11,627 nucleotides of DNA, taken from NCBI GenBank assembly GCA_005799205.1, contig SYHM01000218.1, positions 1 to 11,627 of the forward strand, given 5' to 3'. The stretch comes from Planctomycetia bacterium. GTDB lineage: Bacteria > Planctomycetota > Phycisphaerae > Phycisphaerales > SM1A02. How positions within the stretch are numbered: the first letter of the stretch is position 1; each line of letters begins with the position of its first letter. The position numbers were made by a program, and so were the translations under genes. The notes under the pieces are model-generated. The model was not told the origin of the DNA, did no database searches, and worked only from the letters and a program-made list of their open reading frames with translations. Shown here one piece after another: positions 1 through 6,741 of this stretch.

Positions 1-164
1 CTGCGCCGATCATCGCGGCAGCCTTGGACCTCGCGAAATCGGCCGAGCGGCGCGCAATCATCAGTGCGGGAATGCGCGAGATCTGCGCTCTCTTCGCTGG
101 CCACGACCCAGGTGAAGAGTCAGCGACGGTCATTCTGAATGTGGTGCGTCAAGCACCACCCTGA
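1..164 (+). CDS. C-terminal fragment of an unidentified protein, possibly a glycosyltransferase (LpxB-like)
   Basis: Only the last 53 codons lie in the window, open from base 3 to a TGA at 162-164; the 5' end is off the left edge. The tail is helical and Ala/Arg-rich (begins APIIAAALDLAKSAERRA and ends VILNVVRQAPP). Short helices followed by a loss-of-conservation tail of this kind end many GT-B glycosyltransferases, such as lipid-A-disaccharide synthase (LpxB) or MurG. LpxB is my best guess, but no catalytic motif is visible, so the identity is an inference. It runs in the same direction as the liv genes, and 65 bases separate its stop from the livK start, so it is probably a separate or loosely linked transcription unit. 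Confidence 0.4.
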   Translation, partial: APIIAAALDLAKSAERRAIISAGMREICALFAGHDPGEESATVILNVVRQAPP

Positions 165-204
165 CATCAATCGCGCCCCGCGAAACTCGATAGGATTGGT
201 GCTT
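151..204. repeat. Nested inverted repeat before livK
   Basis: An 8-base perfect inverted repeat (AAGCACCA at 151-158, TGGTGCTT at 197-204) encloses a tight hairpin at 171-183 (TCGCG, loop CCC, CGCGA). The left arm overlaps the end of the upstream reading frame. No T-run follows either stem, so this is not a standard intrinsic terminator. It could be an operator, an mRNA leader structure or a transcript-end hairpin. It is the only notable structure in the 65-base gap, where I could not find a convincing -35/-10 promoter pair. Confidence 0.3.
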
Positions 205-229
205 CTCCATCCCGTCACGCAATCATCAC

Positions 230-1450
230 ATGAGAACACTGATGACACACCATGCACTCTGCGTCCTTTCGCTTGCCCTGACTAGTTCGCTCGGTTGCAC
301 AGCCTGGGCGCAATCCACAGAGTCGAAGGGAACTCTCACGATCCTCTCGAGTCTGCCGCGAACTGGAAGCGCCAACGCGCAGACGACGACGATTGTCAAT
401 GGCATCAAGCTCGCGATTGCCGAAGCAGGTGGGCAGGTCGACGGCTGGACGATCGCCTACCAAGACCTTGACGATGCAAGTCCACAGCGTGGCAACTGGG
501 ATCCAGCAGTCGAGGCACAGAACGCCAACGCCGCCACGAAGGATGCGACTTGTATCGCCTACATCGGCACGTTCAATTCAGGCGCCGCAAAGGTGGCGAT
601 GCCGATCCTCAACCGCGCTGGCATCGTGATGGTCAGTCCAGCCAACACCTATCCGGGATTGACGAAGCCAGGCAAGGGGGAGCCCAACGAGCCAATGGTG
701 TACCGCCCGACAGGGACCGTGAGCTACTTCAGGATTGTGCCGACCGATGATCTGCAAGGGGTTCAAGCGGCCGATTGGGCTAAGCAGCTCGGCGCGAAGA
801 AGGTTTTCGTCTTGCACGACCGCGAGCTGTATGGCAAGGGAATCGCCGATGTCTTCTGCGACCATGCCAAGACCATTGGGGTGGAGATCATCGGATTTGA
901 TGGCACCGATTCGAAAGCTGCGAACTACCGCTCGCTTGTCACAAAGATCAAGGCGGTTTCTCCAGACCTCGTGTACTTCGGAGGTACGACGCAGACGAAC
1001 GCGGGACAGATTGCGAAGGACCTTCGCGCGGGTGGATACGAGGGGATGTACATGGTGCCTGACGGGTGCTTCGAACAAGCCTTCATCGAAGCGGCTGGAG
1101 ATTCGAATCTCAACGGAAACACCTATATCACGTTCGGTGGACTCCCAGCTGACCAGCTCACTGGGCGCGGAGCAGCCTTTCGCGATGCCTATCACGCAAA
1201 GTATGGGAGCGATCCCGAGGCCTACGCTGCCTACGGCTACGAAGCTGCTCGGGTTGTTCTGCAGGCGATTGCCGAAGCGAAGACCAGAGACCGCGCGGGA
1301 GTCCTCGCGGCGGTCGCTGCGACAAAGAACTTTGATGGGGTACTCGGTCGGTGGTCGTTCGATGCAAACGGGGATACCTCGAGCCGCGTGTTGAGCGGAC
1401 AGACGGTCAAAGATGGCAAGTTCGTGTTCGTGAAAGTGCTAGGAGGCTGA
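230..1450 (+). CDS. livK: Branched-chain amino acid type ABC transporter, periplasmic substrate-binding protein
   Basis: A 406-residue binding protein of the Leu/Ile/Val type I family (periplasmic binding protein family 6). It would capture a branched-chain amino acid or a related small amide or amino acid and deliver it to the LivHM permeases. Residues 1-27 form a signal peptide: a hydrophobic stretch, then an AWA-Q junction that suits signal peptidase I between residues 27 and 28. The lobe motifs YIGTFNSG (111-118) and MVSPANTYPGLT (134-145) correspond to the family's ligand-contact loops. The later segment KYGSDPEAYAAYGYEAARV is a typical family C-lobe helix. The exact substrate cannot be read from sequence. 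The start is ATG at 230; ATG at 242 is equally possible, since neither has a good ribosome binding site. It is the first gene of the liv operon, with livH 26 bases downstream. Confidence 0.93.
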   Translation: MRTLMTHHALCVLSLALTSSLGCTAWAQSTESKGTLTILSSLPRTGSANAQTTTIVNGIKLAIAEAGGQVDGWTIAYQDLDDASPQRGNWDPAVEAQNANAATKDATCIAYIGTFNSGAAKVAMPILNRAGIVMVSPANTYPGLTKPGKGEPNEPMVYRPTGTVSYFRIVPTDDLQGVQAADWAKQLGAKKVFVLHDRELYGKGIADVFCDHAKTIGVEIIGFDGTDSKAANYRSLVTKIKAVSPDLVYFGGTTQTNAGQIAKDLRAGGYEGMYMVPDGCFEQAFIEAAGDSNLNGNTYITFGGLPADQLTGRGAAFRDAYHAKYGSDPEAYAAYGYEAARVVLQAIAEAKTRDRAGVLAAVAATKNFDGVLGRWSFDANGDTSSRVLSGQTVKDGKFVFVKVLGG

Positions 1451-1476
1451 GAGTCGGCAGTCGGTCGAGAGGCGAC

Positions 1477-2433
1477 ATGCAGGATTCCGAAGTCTTTCTT
1501 CAACAACTCATCACGGGGCTCTCCAATGGCATGATCATCGCCTTGATCGCGCTGGGGTACACGATGGTCTATGGCATCATCGAGTTGATTAACTTTGCGC
1601 ATGGCGACGTCTTCATGCTCGGCGCCTTCCTCGCGCTCACGCTCTTGGGAATGTTTGGGATGGAAGCATGGCCGCAGCACTGGCAACTTGCAGGGGTTGT
1701 GCTCATGCTCGTCTCGTGCGCAGCGTTTTGCGGGACTCTGAATTGGTCGCTCGATCGACTCGCATATCGACCATTGCGCCGAGCGTCGAAACTATCGCTG
1801 TTGGTCTCGGCGATTGGCTGCTCGTTCATTTGCACGAATCTCGGGCTGTTTTGGGGGGGGATGCCGATGGATGTCTTCGCAGGTGGGGTGGCGGCCGCCG
1901 CCCCAAAGGACTTCCCGCAGCTTGTCCCGCAGTACAACCTGCTCGGTGAGAGTGCGGTTCGAGTGGTTCCTGCGGACATCGCGGTGCTGGTCGTCACGAT
2001 CCCGCTGATGATCGCACTGGTCTATCTCGTGAAGCGAACCCGTCTTGGCCGTGCGATGCGGGCCGTTGCACAAGATTCAACAGCAGCCGCGCTGATGGGA
2101 ATTCCAGTCGATCGCGTCATCGGCGTGACGTTCTTCATTGGCGGTGCGCTCGGTGGATTCGCGAGCGTCGTCTATGCGCTCTACAACAACACGATCGGAT
2201 TTCAGATGGGCTACCGCGCTGGGATGGACGCATTTACAGCGGCGGTGCTCGGAGGAATTGGGAGCCTGCCAGGAGCAGTGCTCGGCGGACTCACCATCGG
2301 ATGTGTACGAGCGATGAGTGATCAGTACGTTGAAACGCGATGGACGAACACCATCGTGTTTGGGATCCTCGTATTGATCTTGATCTTCCGTCCCAGTGGA
2401 TTGCTCGGCTCAACCCGACGGGAGAAGGTCTGA
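1477..2433 (+). CDS. livH: Branched-chain amino acid ABC transporter permease LivH
   Basis: A 318-residue inner-membrane permease that pairs with LivM to form the import channel. It opens with the family signature: LITGLSNGMIIALIALGYTM (11-30), then VYGIIELINFAHGDVFMLGA (31-50). The cytoplasmic loop that couples to the ATPases is at 189-210 (RLGRAMRAVAQD, then ALMGIPVDRV), and the conserved end FRPSGLLG is at 304-311. The frame is open back to 1351, but that would overlap livK by 100 bases. ATG 1477 gives the standard N-terminus and is preceded by GAGAGG at 1467-1472. A run of eight G (1853-1860) encodes Trp126-Gly-Gly within the frame. Its stop shares one base with the livM start (TGATG). 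Confidence 0.95.
   Translation: MQDSEVFLQQLITGLSNGMIIALIALGYTMVYGIIELINFAHGDVFMLGAFLALTLLGMFGMEAWPQHWQLAGVVLMLVSCAAFCGTLNWSLDRLAYRPLRRASKLSLLVSAIGCSFICTNLGLFWGGMPMDVFAGGVAAAAPKDFPQLVPQYNLLGESAVRVVPADIAVLVVTIPLMIALVYLVKRTRLGRAMRAVAQDSTAAALMGIPVDRVIGVTFFIGGALGGFASVVYALYNNTIGFQMGYRAGMDAFTAAVLGGIGSLPGAVLGGLTIGCVRAMSDQYVETRWTNTIVFGILVLILIFRPSGLLGSTRREKV
1853..1860 (+). repeat. Eight-G homopolymer inside livH
   Basis: A run of eight G, following TTTT, lies within codons 126-128 of livH. The reading frame is intact in this sequence. Tracts of this length are prone to replication slippage and to sequencing error; a change of one base would truncate LivH. A matching tract lies in livF. Confidence 0.9.
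2421..2428 (+). promoter_or_regulatory. Ribosome binding site of livM
   Basis: GGAGAAGG lies 4 bases before the ATG at 2433, within the last codons of livH. It supports the internal start at 2433 over the longer upstream frame, which is open from 2340. Confidence 0.6.
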
Positions 2434-3452
2434 TGAGCCGGTGGCGTCCAGGTCCAATCAGCATCATTGTCTTCGTAGCGGCGCTCCTGCCGATGTGCGA
2501 ACTCATGCTCCCTCAGTCGGCGCACATCACTGAAGCGGTTCGGGGAGTCTTCCTCTACGCAATTCTCGCGCTTGGACTGAATGTGGTGACTGGGTACGCG
2601 GGACTCCTGAACCTGGGGATCGCTGCATTCATGGCGATCGGTGCGTACGCGTTTGCGATTCTGACCTGTGAGATCTATCCCTTTCAGTTTGGATTCTGGC
2701 CAGGGCTTCTGCTGACGCTTCCCATTGGGGCGCTCTTCGGATTTCTGCTGGGAGCGCCAACGCTTCGACTGCGCGGCGACTATCTGGCGATTGTCACGCT
2801 TGGGTTTGGCGAGATCGTGCAGGACGTGCTAAAGAATCTCGACACAATCACGAAGGGAACGCAGGGAATCAACCCAGTTCCAGCGCCATCGTTCGGTGGT
2901 TCGATGTGGACCGCAGACGATGAGTACAAGTGGTACTACCTCCTTCTCGCGCTCATGGTGGTGGTGATTCTTGGAGTCCGCAATCTCGAACGGTCACGAC
3001 TTGGCCGCGCGTGGTTCAGCATTCGCGAGGATGAGTTGGCCTCGCGTTCGATGGGTATTCGGGTTGAGCGGATCAAGATGCTGGCCTTCTCAGCCGCAGC
3101 GGCGATTGCCGCGTTCGCAGGGGGAATCTCTGCCAGCATGTTGAGTTCGACTGGCGAGCCAAGCAATTATGACTTTCAAGTCTCAGTGCTTGCGCTGTGC
3201 ATCGTGATCGTCGGTGGGATTGGAAGCATCGCGGGGGTGCTGGTTGGGGCGCTGGTCATGATCGGCCTGAACTCAATCGTGCTCGTCAAGGCGACTGCCG
3301 CGCTCGATGCCCTCGGGATCGGAGCCCAAGGCAATGTGTTGCTCTCACCGAACAACTGGAAGTACCTCATCTTTGGGTTGGCGCTCGTGCTCGCAGTCCG
3401 GCTCAAGCCGCACGGGCTCGTACCGCCACGCATCGAACGGAGGGCATCATGA
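2433..3452 (+). CDS. livM: Branched-chain amino acid ABC transporter permease LivM
   Basis: A 339-residue second permease subunit of the importer. Family hallmarks are NLGIAAFMAIGAYAFAIL (60-77), LRLRGDYLAIVTLGFGEIV (111-129, the most diagnostic LivM motif) and the ATPase-coupling loop GRAWFSIREDELASRSMGI (191-209). The glycine-rich helix VGGIGSIAGVLVGA (260-273) and the end LKPHGLV follow, as is usual. Several hydrophobic segments span the protein, as expected for an inner-membrane permease. ATG 2433 was chosen because it overlaps the livH stop by one base and has a strong ribosome binding site, which argues for translational coupling. The stop overlaps the livG start by 4 bases (ATGA). Confidence 0.95.
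   Translation: MSRWRPGPISIIVFVAALLPMCELMLPQSAHITEAVRGVFLYAILALGLNVVTGYAGLLNLGIAAFMAIGAYAFAILTCEIYPFQFGFWPGLLLTLPIGALFGFLLGAPTLRLRGDYLAIVTLGFGEIVQDVLKNLDTITKGTQGINPVPAPSFGGSMWTADDEYKWYYLLLALMVVVILGVRNLERSRLGRAWFSIREDELASRSMGIRVERIKMLAFSAAAAIAAFAGGISASMLSSTGEPSNYDFQVSVLALCIVIVGGIGSIAGVLVGALVMIGLNSIVLVKATAALDALGIGAQGNVLLSPNNWKYLIFGLALVLAVRLKPHGLVPPRIERRAS
3439..3444 (+). promoter_or_regulatory. Ribosome binding site of livG
   Basis: GGAGGG lies 4 bases before the ATG at 3449 and inside the end of livM. It fixes the livG start; the frame is open further upstream, but there it only overlaps livM. Confidence 0.6.
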
Positions 3453-4483
3453 CGGCACTGCGCGCGTCAGCGATCACGGTGCGATTTGGAGGCCTCGTCG
3501 CTGTTCAGGATGTCACATTCACCGTTGGCGAGAAGCAGATCTACGCCGTCATCGGTCCGAATGGGGCTGGAAAGACGACCCTCTTCAACGCCATGACCGG
3601 CATCTATGAGCCGACTTCTGGCGAGGTGCAGTTTGCTGGTCGTTCGGTCTGCCTGACGTTCTCAACGCGCGTTGCGGTTCGAATTGCACTGTCGGCGTTG
3701 GCGTGTGCGCTCTCATCGCTGATCGCGCTCAATGTGCAGGACTTGTGGCAGGCCACCATCATCGACAATTACCAGTACGCGCAGCCCTTCCCGTGGGTCG
3801 AGAGTGCCCACGATTGCTTCGATGCACTCGTCGGACTGATGCGCTCGGGTGGCGCATGGACAGCGATCCTCGGCGGAGTCGCGGGTGGAGGCGCGGCAGC
3901 AGTGCTGTGGTGGCGTTCACGCCGGACCCCAGACCTGATCGCACGTGCCGGAGTCGCGCGTACTTTTCAAAACATTCGCCTCTTCAACGAGCTCAGCCTT
4001 GTGCAGAATGTGCTCGTCGGGATGGATCACCGAATGCGCGCAGGGTTTTGGAGCGCACTCATGCGACTGCCGCGGTTTCATGATGAACGGAAGCACTTTC
4101 ACTCAGAATCAGTCGAGCTCCTGACATTCGTGGGGCTTGCCGATCGCGCGGACTACGCCGCAGGCAGTCTTCCATACGGGCTCCGTCGCCGGCTTGAGAT
4201 CGCGCGGGCGCTTGCAGCCAAGCCGAACATTATCCTGCTGGACGAACCTGCCGCTGGAATGAATCCATCTGAGATCGTTGACCTCATGACGCTCATTCGT
4301 CGAGTGCGCGATGCAGGCACGACGGTCGTGCTGATCGAGCATCACATGCGGCTCGTGATGGGAGTGTCAGATCGCATTCTCGTCTTGCAGTATGGTCGTC
4401 AGATCGCCGAGGGCACTCCCGCAGAGATTCGTGCAAATCCTGCGTGTGTTGAGGCGTACCTCGGAACGGAGTCCCACGGATGA
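3449..4483 (+). CDS. livG: Branched-chain amino acid ABC transporter ATP-binding protein LivG with an inserted membrane hairpin
   Basis: A 344-residue ATPase subunit; typical LivG proteins are about 250-260 residues. Walker A is GPNGAGKTT (36-44), the Q-loop is RTFQNIRLF (171-179, Gln174), the signature is LPYGLRRRLEIARAL (241-255), Walker B is IILLDEPAAGMN (261-272) and the switch His is His298 in LIEHH. The excess length is one insertion at about 68-160, between the first beta-subdomain and PDLIARAGVARTFQ. It holds two hydrophobic helices (75-96 and 136-155). Arginines flank it on both outer sides (Arg74, Arg78 and RSRR 156-159), and the loop between is net acidic, which fits a hairpin with both ends in the cytoplasm. 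All ATPase motifs are in frame, so the protein should be functional. The signature has Leu where Gln is usual (LSYGQ-type in LivG). It overlaps livM and livF by 4 bases each. Confidence 0.93.
   Translation: MTALRASAITVRFGGLVAVQDVTFTVGEKQIYAVIGPNGAGKTTLFNAMTGIYEPTSGEVQFAGRSVCLTFSTRVAVRIALSALACALSSLIALNVQDLWQATIIDNYQYAQPFPWVESAHDCFDALVGLMRSGGAWTAILGGVAGGGAAAVLWWRSRRTPDLIARAGVARTFQNIRLFNELSLVQNVLVGMDHRMRAGFWSALMRLPRFHDERKHFHSESVELLTFVGLADRADYAAGSLPYGLRRRLEIARALAAKPNIILLDEPAAGMNPSEIVDLMTLIRRVRDAGTTVVLIEHHMRLVMGVSDRILVLQYGRQIAEGTPAEIRANPACVEAYLGTESHG
3650..3928 (+). other. In-frame insertion in livG encoding a predicted two-helix membrane hairpin
   Basis: Codons 68-160 of livG have no counterpart in ordinary LivG as I know the family. 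Predicted helix 1 is VAVRIALSALACALSSLIAL (75-94). The connecting loop (about 97-135) contains DNYQYAQPFPW. Predicted helix 2 is AWTAILGGVAGGGAAAVLWW (136-155). The edges are approximate. The base composition looks like that of the flanking gene, and I see no flanking direct repeats, so a recent mobile insertion is unlikely. Confidence 0.75.
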
Positions 4484-5196
4484 GTGCGCCGATTCTTGAA
4501 GTGATGGATGTTCACACCGCCTATGGAGCGATCGAAGTGCTTCGTGGCGTCTCGCTCAAGGTCGAGGAGGGAGAGATCGTTGCGCTCATTGGGTCGAACG
4601 GCGCAGGCAAGAGCACGACACTGCTCTCGGTCAGTCAGGTTGTGATTCCTCGAAGTGGGGAGGTGCGATTTCGTGGCGAGTCGATGATCGGACTTCGGCC
4701 AGATCAAGTTGTGTCGCGCGGCCTCGTGCAAGTTCCAGAAGGTCGCCGCGTCTTCGCGCGCATGTCGGTTGATGAAAATCTGCAGTTGGGGGCCTACTTG
4801 CGAGAAGACCCCAGCGCGATCGCGGCTGACTTCCGTCGCGTCCACGACCTCTTCCCAGTCTTGAAGGAGCGGGGGGGGCAGCTTGCTGGCACGCTCTCTG
4901 GAGGAGAACAACAGATGCTCGCAATCGGGCGTGCATTGATGAGTCATCCGACGCTCCTCATGATGGATGAGCCGTCTATGGGAATCGCGCCACTCCTTGT
5001 GACGCGCATTTTTGGCGCAATTCGCGAACTGAATCGAGAAGGATTGACGGTGTTGCTCGTTGAACAAAATGCGCGCGGCGCACTCGGGCTTTCGTCCCGT
5101 GGCTATGTGCTCGAGACCGGTAAGATCACCACCAGTGGGAGCGGGCAAGAACTTCTGAGCGATGATCGAATCCGAAGCGCTTACCTCGGTGATTGA
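4480..5196 (+). CDS. livF: Branched-chain amino acid ABC transporter ATP-binding protein LivF
   Basis: A 238-residue second ATPase, of standard length for LivF. Walker A is GSNGAGKST (38-46), the Q-loop is LVQVPEGRRVF (82-92, Gln84), the signature is LSGGEQQ (139-145), Walker B is LLMMDEPSMGIAP (159-171) and the switch segment is LLVEQNA (192-198). LivF proteins normally carry Gln in place of the switch His, so this is not a defect. It has no insertion, unlike its partner LivG, with which it would form the nucleotide-binding dimer. ATG 4480 overlaps the livG stop (ATGA), and GGAG at 4468-4471 is a suitable ribosome binding site. An eight-G run (4871-4878) encodes Arg-Gly-Gly just before the signature. 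It is the last liv gene; the next gene is convergent, 6 bases away. Confidence 0.95.
   Translation: MSAPILEVMDVHTAYGAIEVLRGVSLKVEEGEIVALIGSNGAGKSTTLLSVSQVVIPRSGEVRFRGESMIGLRPDQVVSRGLVQVPEGRRVFARMSVDENLQLGAYLREDPSAIAADFRRVHDLFPVLKERGGQLAGTLSGGEQQMLAIGRALMSHPTLLMMDEPSMGIAPLLVTRIFGAIRELNREGLTVLLVEQNARGALGLSSRGYVLETGKITTSGSGQELLSDDRIRSAYLGD
4871..4878 (+). repeat. Eight-G homopolymer inside livF
   Basis: A run of eight G lies within codons 131-133 of livF, just before the ABC signature. The frame is intact here. It is the same length as the tract in livH, and slippage would remove the signature and Walker B motifs. Confidence 0.9.
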
Positions 5197-5202
5197 CCGA
5201 CG

Positions 5203-6165
5203 TCACCATTCATCGATCGCGGTGAGATGGACTTCGGCCTTGAGCCGACGGGGCGTGAGGTCGCTCAATTCATCTGGGCGTTCGTCAAACGCAACTCGGT
5301 CGACCGAAAAAAAGCCCTCGAAACTCCACTGGGGCATATGCGCCTCCACATGATCGTTCACGAGACGCTCCATCTCTGAGAGGCTGCCCGCAGTCGCCCA
5401 GACCGTGATGTAACCGCCCTTTCCGCGGCGATCTTCGCGCGCAGCGAGGACGATTGCGTGCCACAAGACCATCCCGAGTCGCCGTCCACTCTCGTCGACG
5501 TTCACTTCGGGATCGACATCGAGTTCGAGCCCCCACGCTTCACGGAGTTGAAGCAGTATCTCGTCAAGATCAGGGCTCTGGTCATCAATCGTCCGTAGCA
5601 CCTCCCGCAACTGCGATGGCGGATCTGGTGAGTGATCGAGATCGTGAGGCCATGTCTCGAGCACTTCACGCAGTCCGTGCCGAGCAAGAATCCCCTCGAC
5701 CTCACGGCGCATCGCGATCGGGACATTGATCAGAAGCCCCTTCCAAGTATCGACGAACACTTCGATAAATGGTTGTTCAGCATTGGCCCCAGCGCCGATT
5801 GAGCCGTCTTCAAGCAGCAAGAGCTCGAACTTGTTCCACACTTTCAGAAAATCGCTCCGAGGGATCATCTCTCCCCCGAGATAGACATCGAGCGCGCGGT
5901 ACGCATCACGCGAGCCGATCTCAACAATCGGTACGACCTCTTCTGGGAGCAACTCAAACGCATCGGCGATGACAGCCCCCAGTCGATCGTGGCTCAGCAC
6001 AATGTGAAATGCATAGGTGTCTGGGTCACCATCTTCGCCCGGCGCGTACTCGAGTGTGTAGCCCTGCTTGGGGGCGGGAAGCGAAATCGGCTCGATTCCA
6101 AGCGGAAACTTGTAGCCCTCAACCTCGGACCGCTCAATGTCTCGGCGAAGTTCGTAGTCACGCAT
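5203..6165 (-). CDS. Conserved-looking hypothetical protein, 320 residues
   Basis: I do not recognise this protein. It has no signal peptide or membrane segment and no cysteines in a metal motif, so it is probably a soluble cytoplasmic alpha/beta protein. It is strongly acidic (for example EYAPGEDGDPDTYAFHI at 39-55 and LDVDPEVNVDESGRR at 215-229) and rich in Trp and Leu in the second half. Segments that look like a folded core are DRLGAVIADAFELLPEEVVPIVEIGSRD (60-87), which joins a helix and a strand, and GGYITVWATAGSLSEME (250-266). The start at ATG 6165 has only a weak ribosome binding site, but the gene follows the upstream cysteine-cluster gene by 9 bases, so coupling is likely. It is the last gene of the set that follows rpoC, and its stop lies 6 bases from the livF stop. 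Confidence 0.8.
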   Translation of the reverse strand: MRDYELRRDIERSEVEGYKFPLGIEPISLPAPKQGYTLEYAPGEDGDPDTYAFHIVLSHDRLGAVIADAFELLPEEVVPIVEIGSRDAYRALDVYLGGEMIPRSDFLKVWNKFELLLLEDGSIGAGANAEQPFIEVFVDTWKGLLINVPIAMRREVEGILARHGLREVLETWPHDLDHSPDPPSQLREVLRTIDDQSPDLDEILLQLREAWGLELDVDPEVNVDESGRRLGMVLWHAIVLAAREDRRGKGGYITVWATAGSLSEMERLVNDHVEAHMPQWSFEGFFSVDRVAFDERPDELSDLTPRRLKAEVHLTAIDEW

Positions 6166-6174
6166 AGTGAGATA

Positions 6175-6741
6175 CTACGACTCGAGGGGCTCAGAAAGAA
6201 CACCCGTTGCGTGCGCATGGGCGATGTGCTCAACGAGCCATGTCCATTCTGCATACAAGTACGGAATCGCGTGTTGGTTGTGCAGGTCGATGATCGCACT
6301 GTGGAGTTTCTCGCTCAATACGGACTGCCAGCGACCATCGCCACGATCGCAGAAATACGTTCTGCATCCCGTCGGCCGCGCGGAGTGGATCGAGCAGTGA
6401 GTTCCATCAAGAAACGGACAGGTCGCTGCATTGCGGGCTGTCACCGCTGCGTGTGGCGAGAGCGAGCGGCCGGCCTCCCGCCAGGTCCAGAGCGCCTCGA
6501 GTCCGGTGACCGCGAGAATGTGGCCGTGTGCCCCGAAGTGACAGCACTTGCCAGAAGCGAGACAGACGGGTCGTGCGACGGCAACGGTGTTCGCGCAGTC
6601 GCTGTGCAGCTCGCGCAGGCGTGCGTCGACGAGCGGGTGAGCGGACGCACACCACCACGAGTACAATGTGGAGCGAGTTGGTGGGGTGGGGGGGATGAAC
6701 GGGTTCACGGTGACACGTCCGTCACCAAGGCGCCGAATCAT
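6175..6741 (-). CDS. YkgJ-type cysteine-cluster protein (putative zinc/iron-chelating), second of tandem pair
   Basis: A 188-residue protein of the YkgJ / CxxCxxCC family (Pfam PF03692, putative Zn or Fe-S binding; biochemical function unknown). Numbering is from ATG 6741. The cysteine core is CLASGKCCHFGAHGH (60-74), then CPFLDGTHC (108-116), then RPTGCRTYFC (122-131), followed by YLYAEWTWL (161-169). Here the first motif is C-x5-CC rather than C-x2-C-x2-CC. Two further cysteines (31 and 49) precede it. The start is uncertain: ATG 6741 overlaps the upstream gene by 20 bases, GTG 6756 by 35, and GTG 6708 would not overlap. A seven-C run on the coding strand (6688-6694) encodes part of a Pro-rich segment. 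It lies between another family member upstream and an unknown gene 9 bases downstream. Confidence 0.82.
   Translation of the reverse strand: MIRRLGDGRVTVNPFIPPTPPTRSTLYSWWCASAHPLVDARLRELHSDCANTVAVARPVCLASGKCCHFGAHGHILAVTGLEALWTWREAGRSLSPHAAVTARNAATCPFLDGTHCSIHSARPTGCRTYFCDRGDGRWQSVLSEKLHSAIIDLHNQHAIPYLYAEWTWLVEHIAHAHATGVLSEPLES

Noticed and set aside
278..310. Lipoprotein signal in LivK (SLGC at residues 20-23)
   Set aside because: A lipobox needs Leu or similar at the -3 position, and here it is Ser. The AWA-Q signal peptidase I site is better.
578..1195. 205-codon - strand frame opposite livK
   Set aside because: The livK product is clear, and the antisense frame is a codon-bias shadow.
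4399..5148. 249-codon - strand frame opposite livF
   Set aside because: livF on the + strand has all ABC motifs; the antisense product has no domain-like features.
5186..5200. Small hairpin (TCGGT, loop GATTG, ACCGA) over the livF stop as a terminator
   Set aside because: The stem is only 5 bp, and no T-run follows on either strand.
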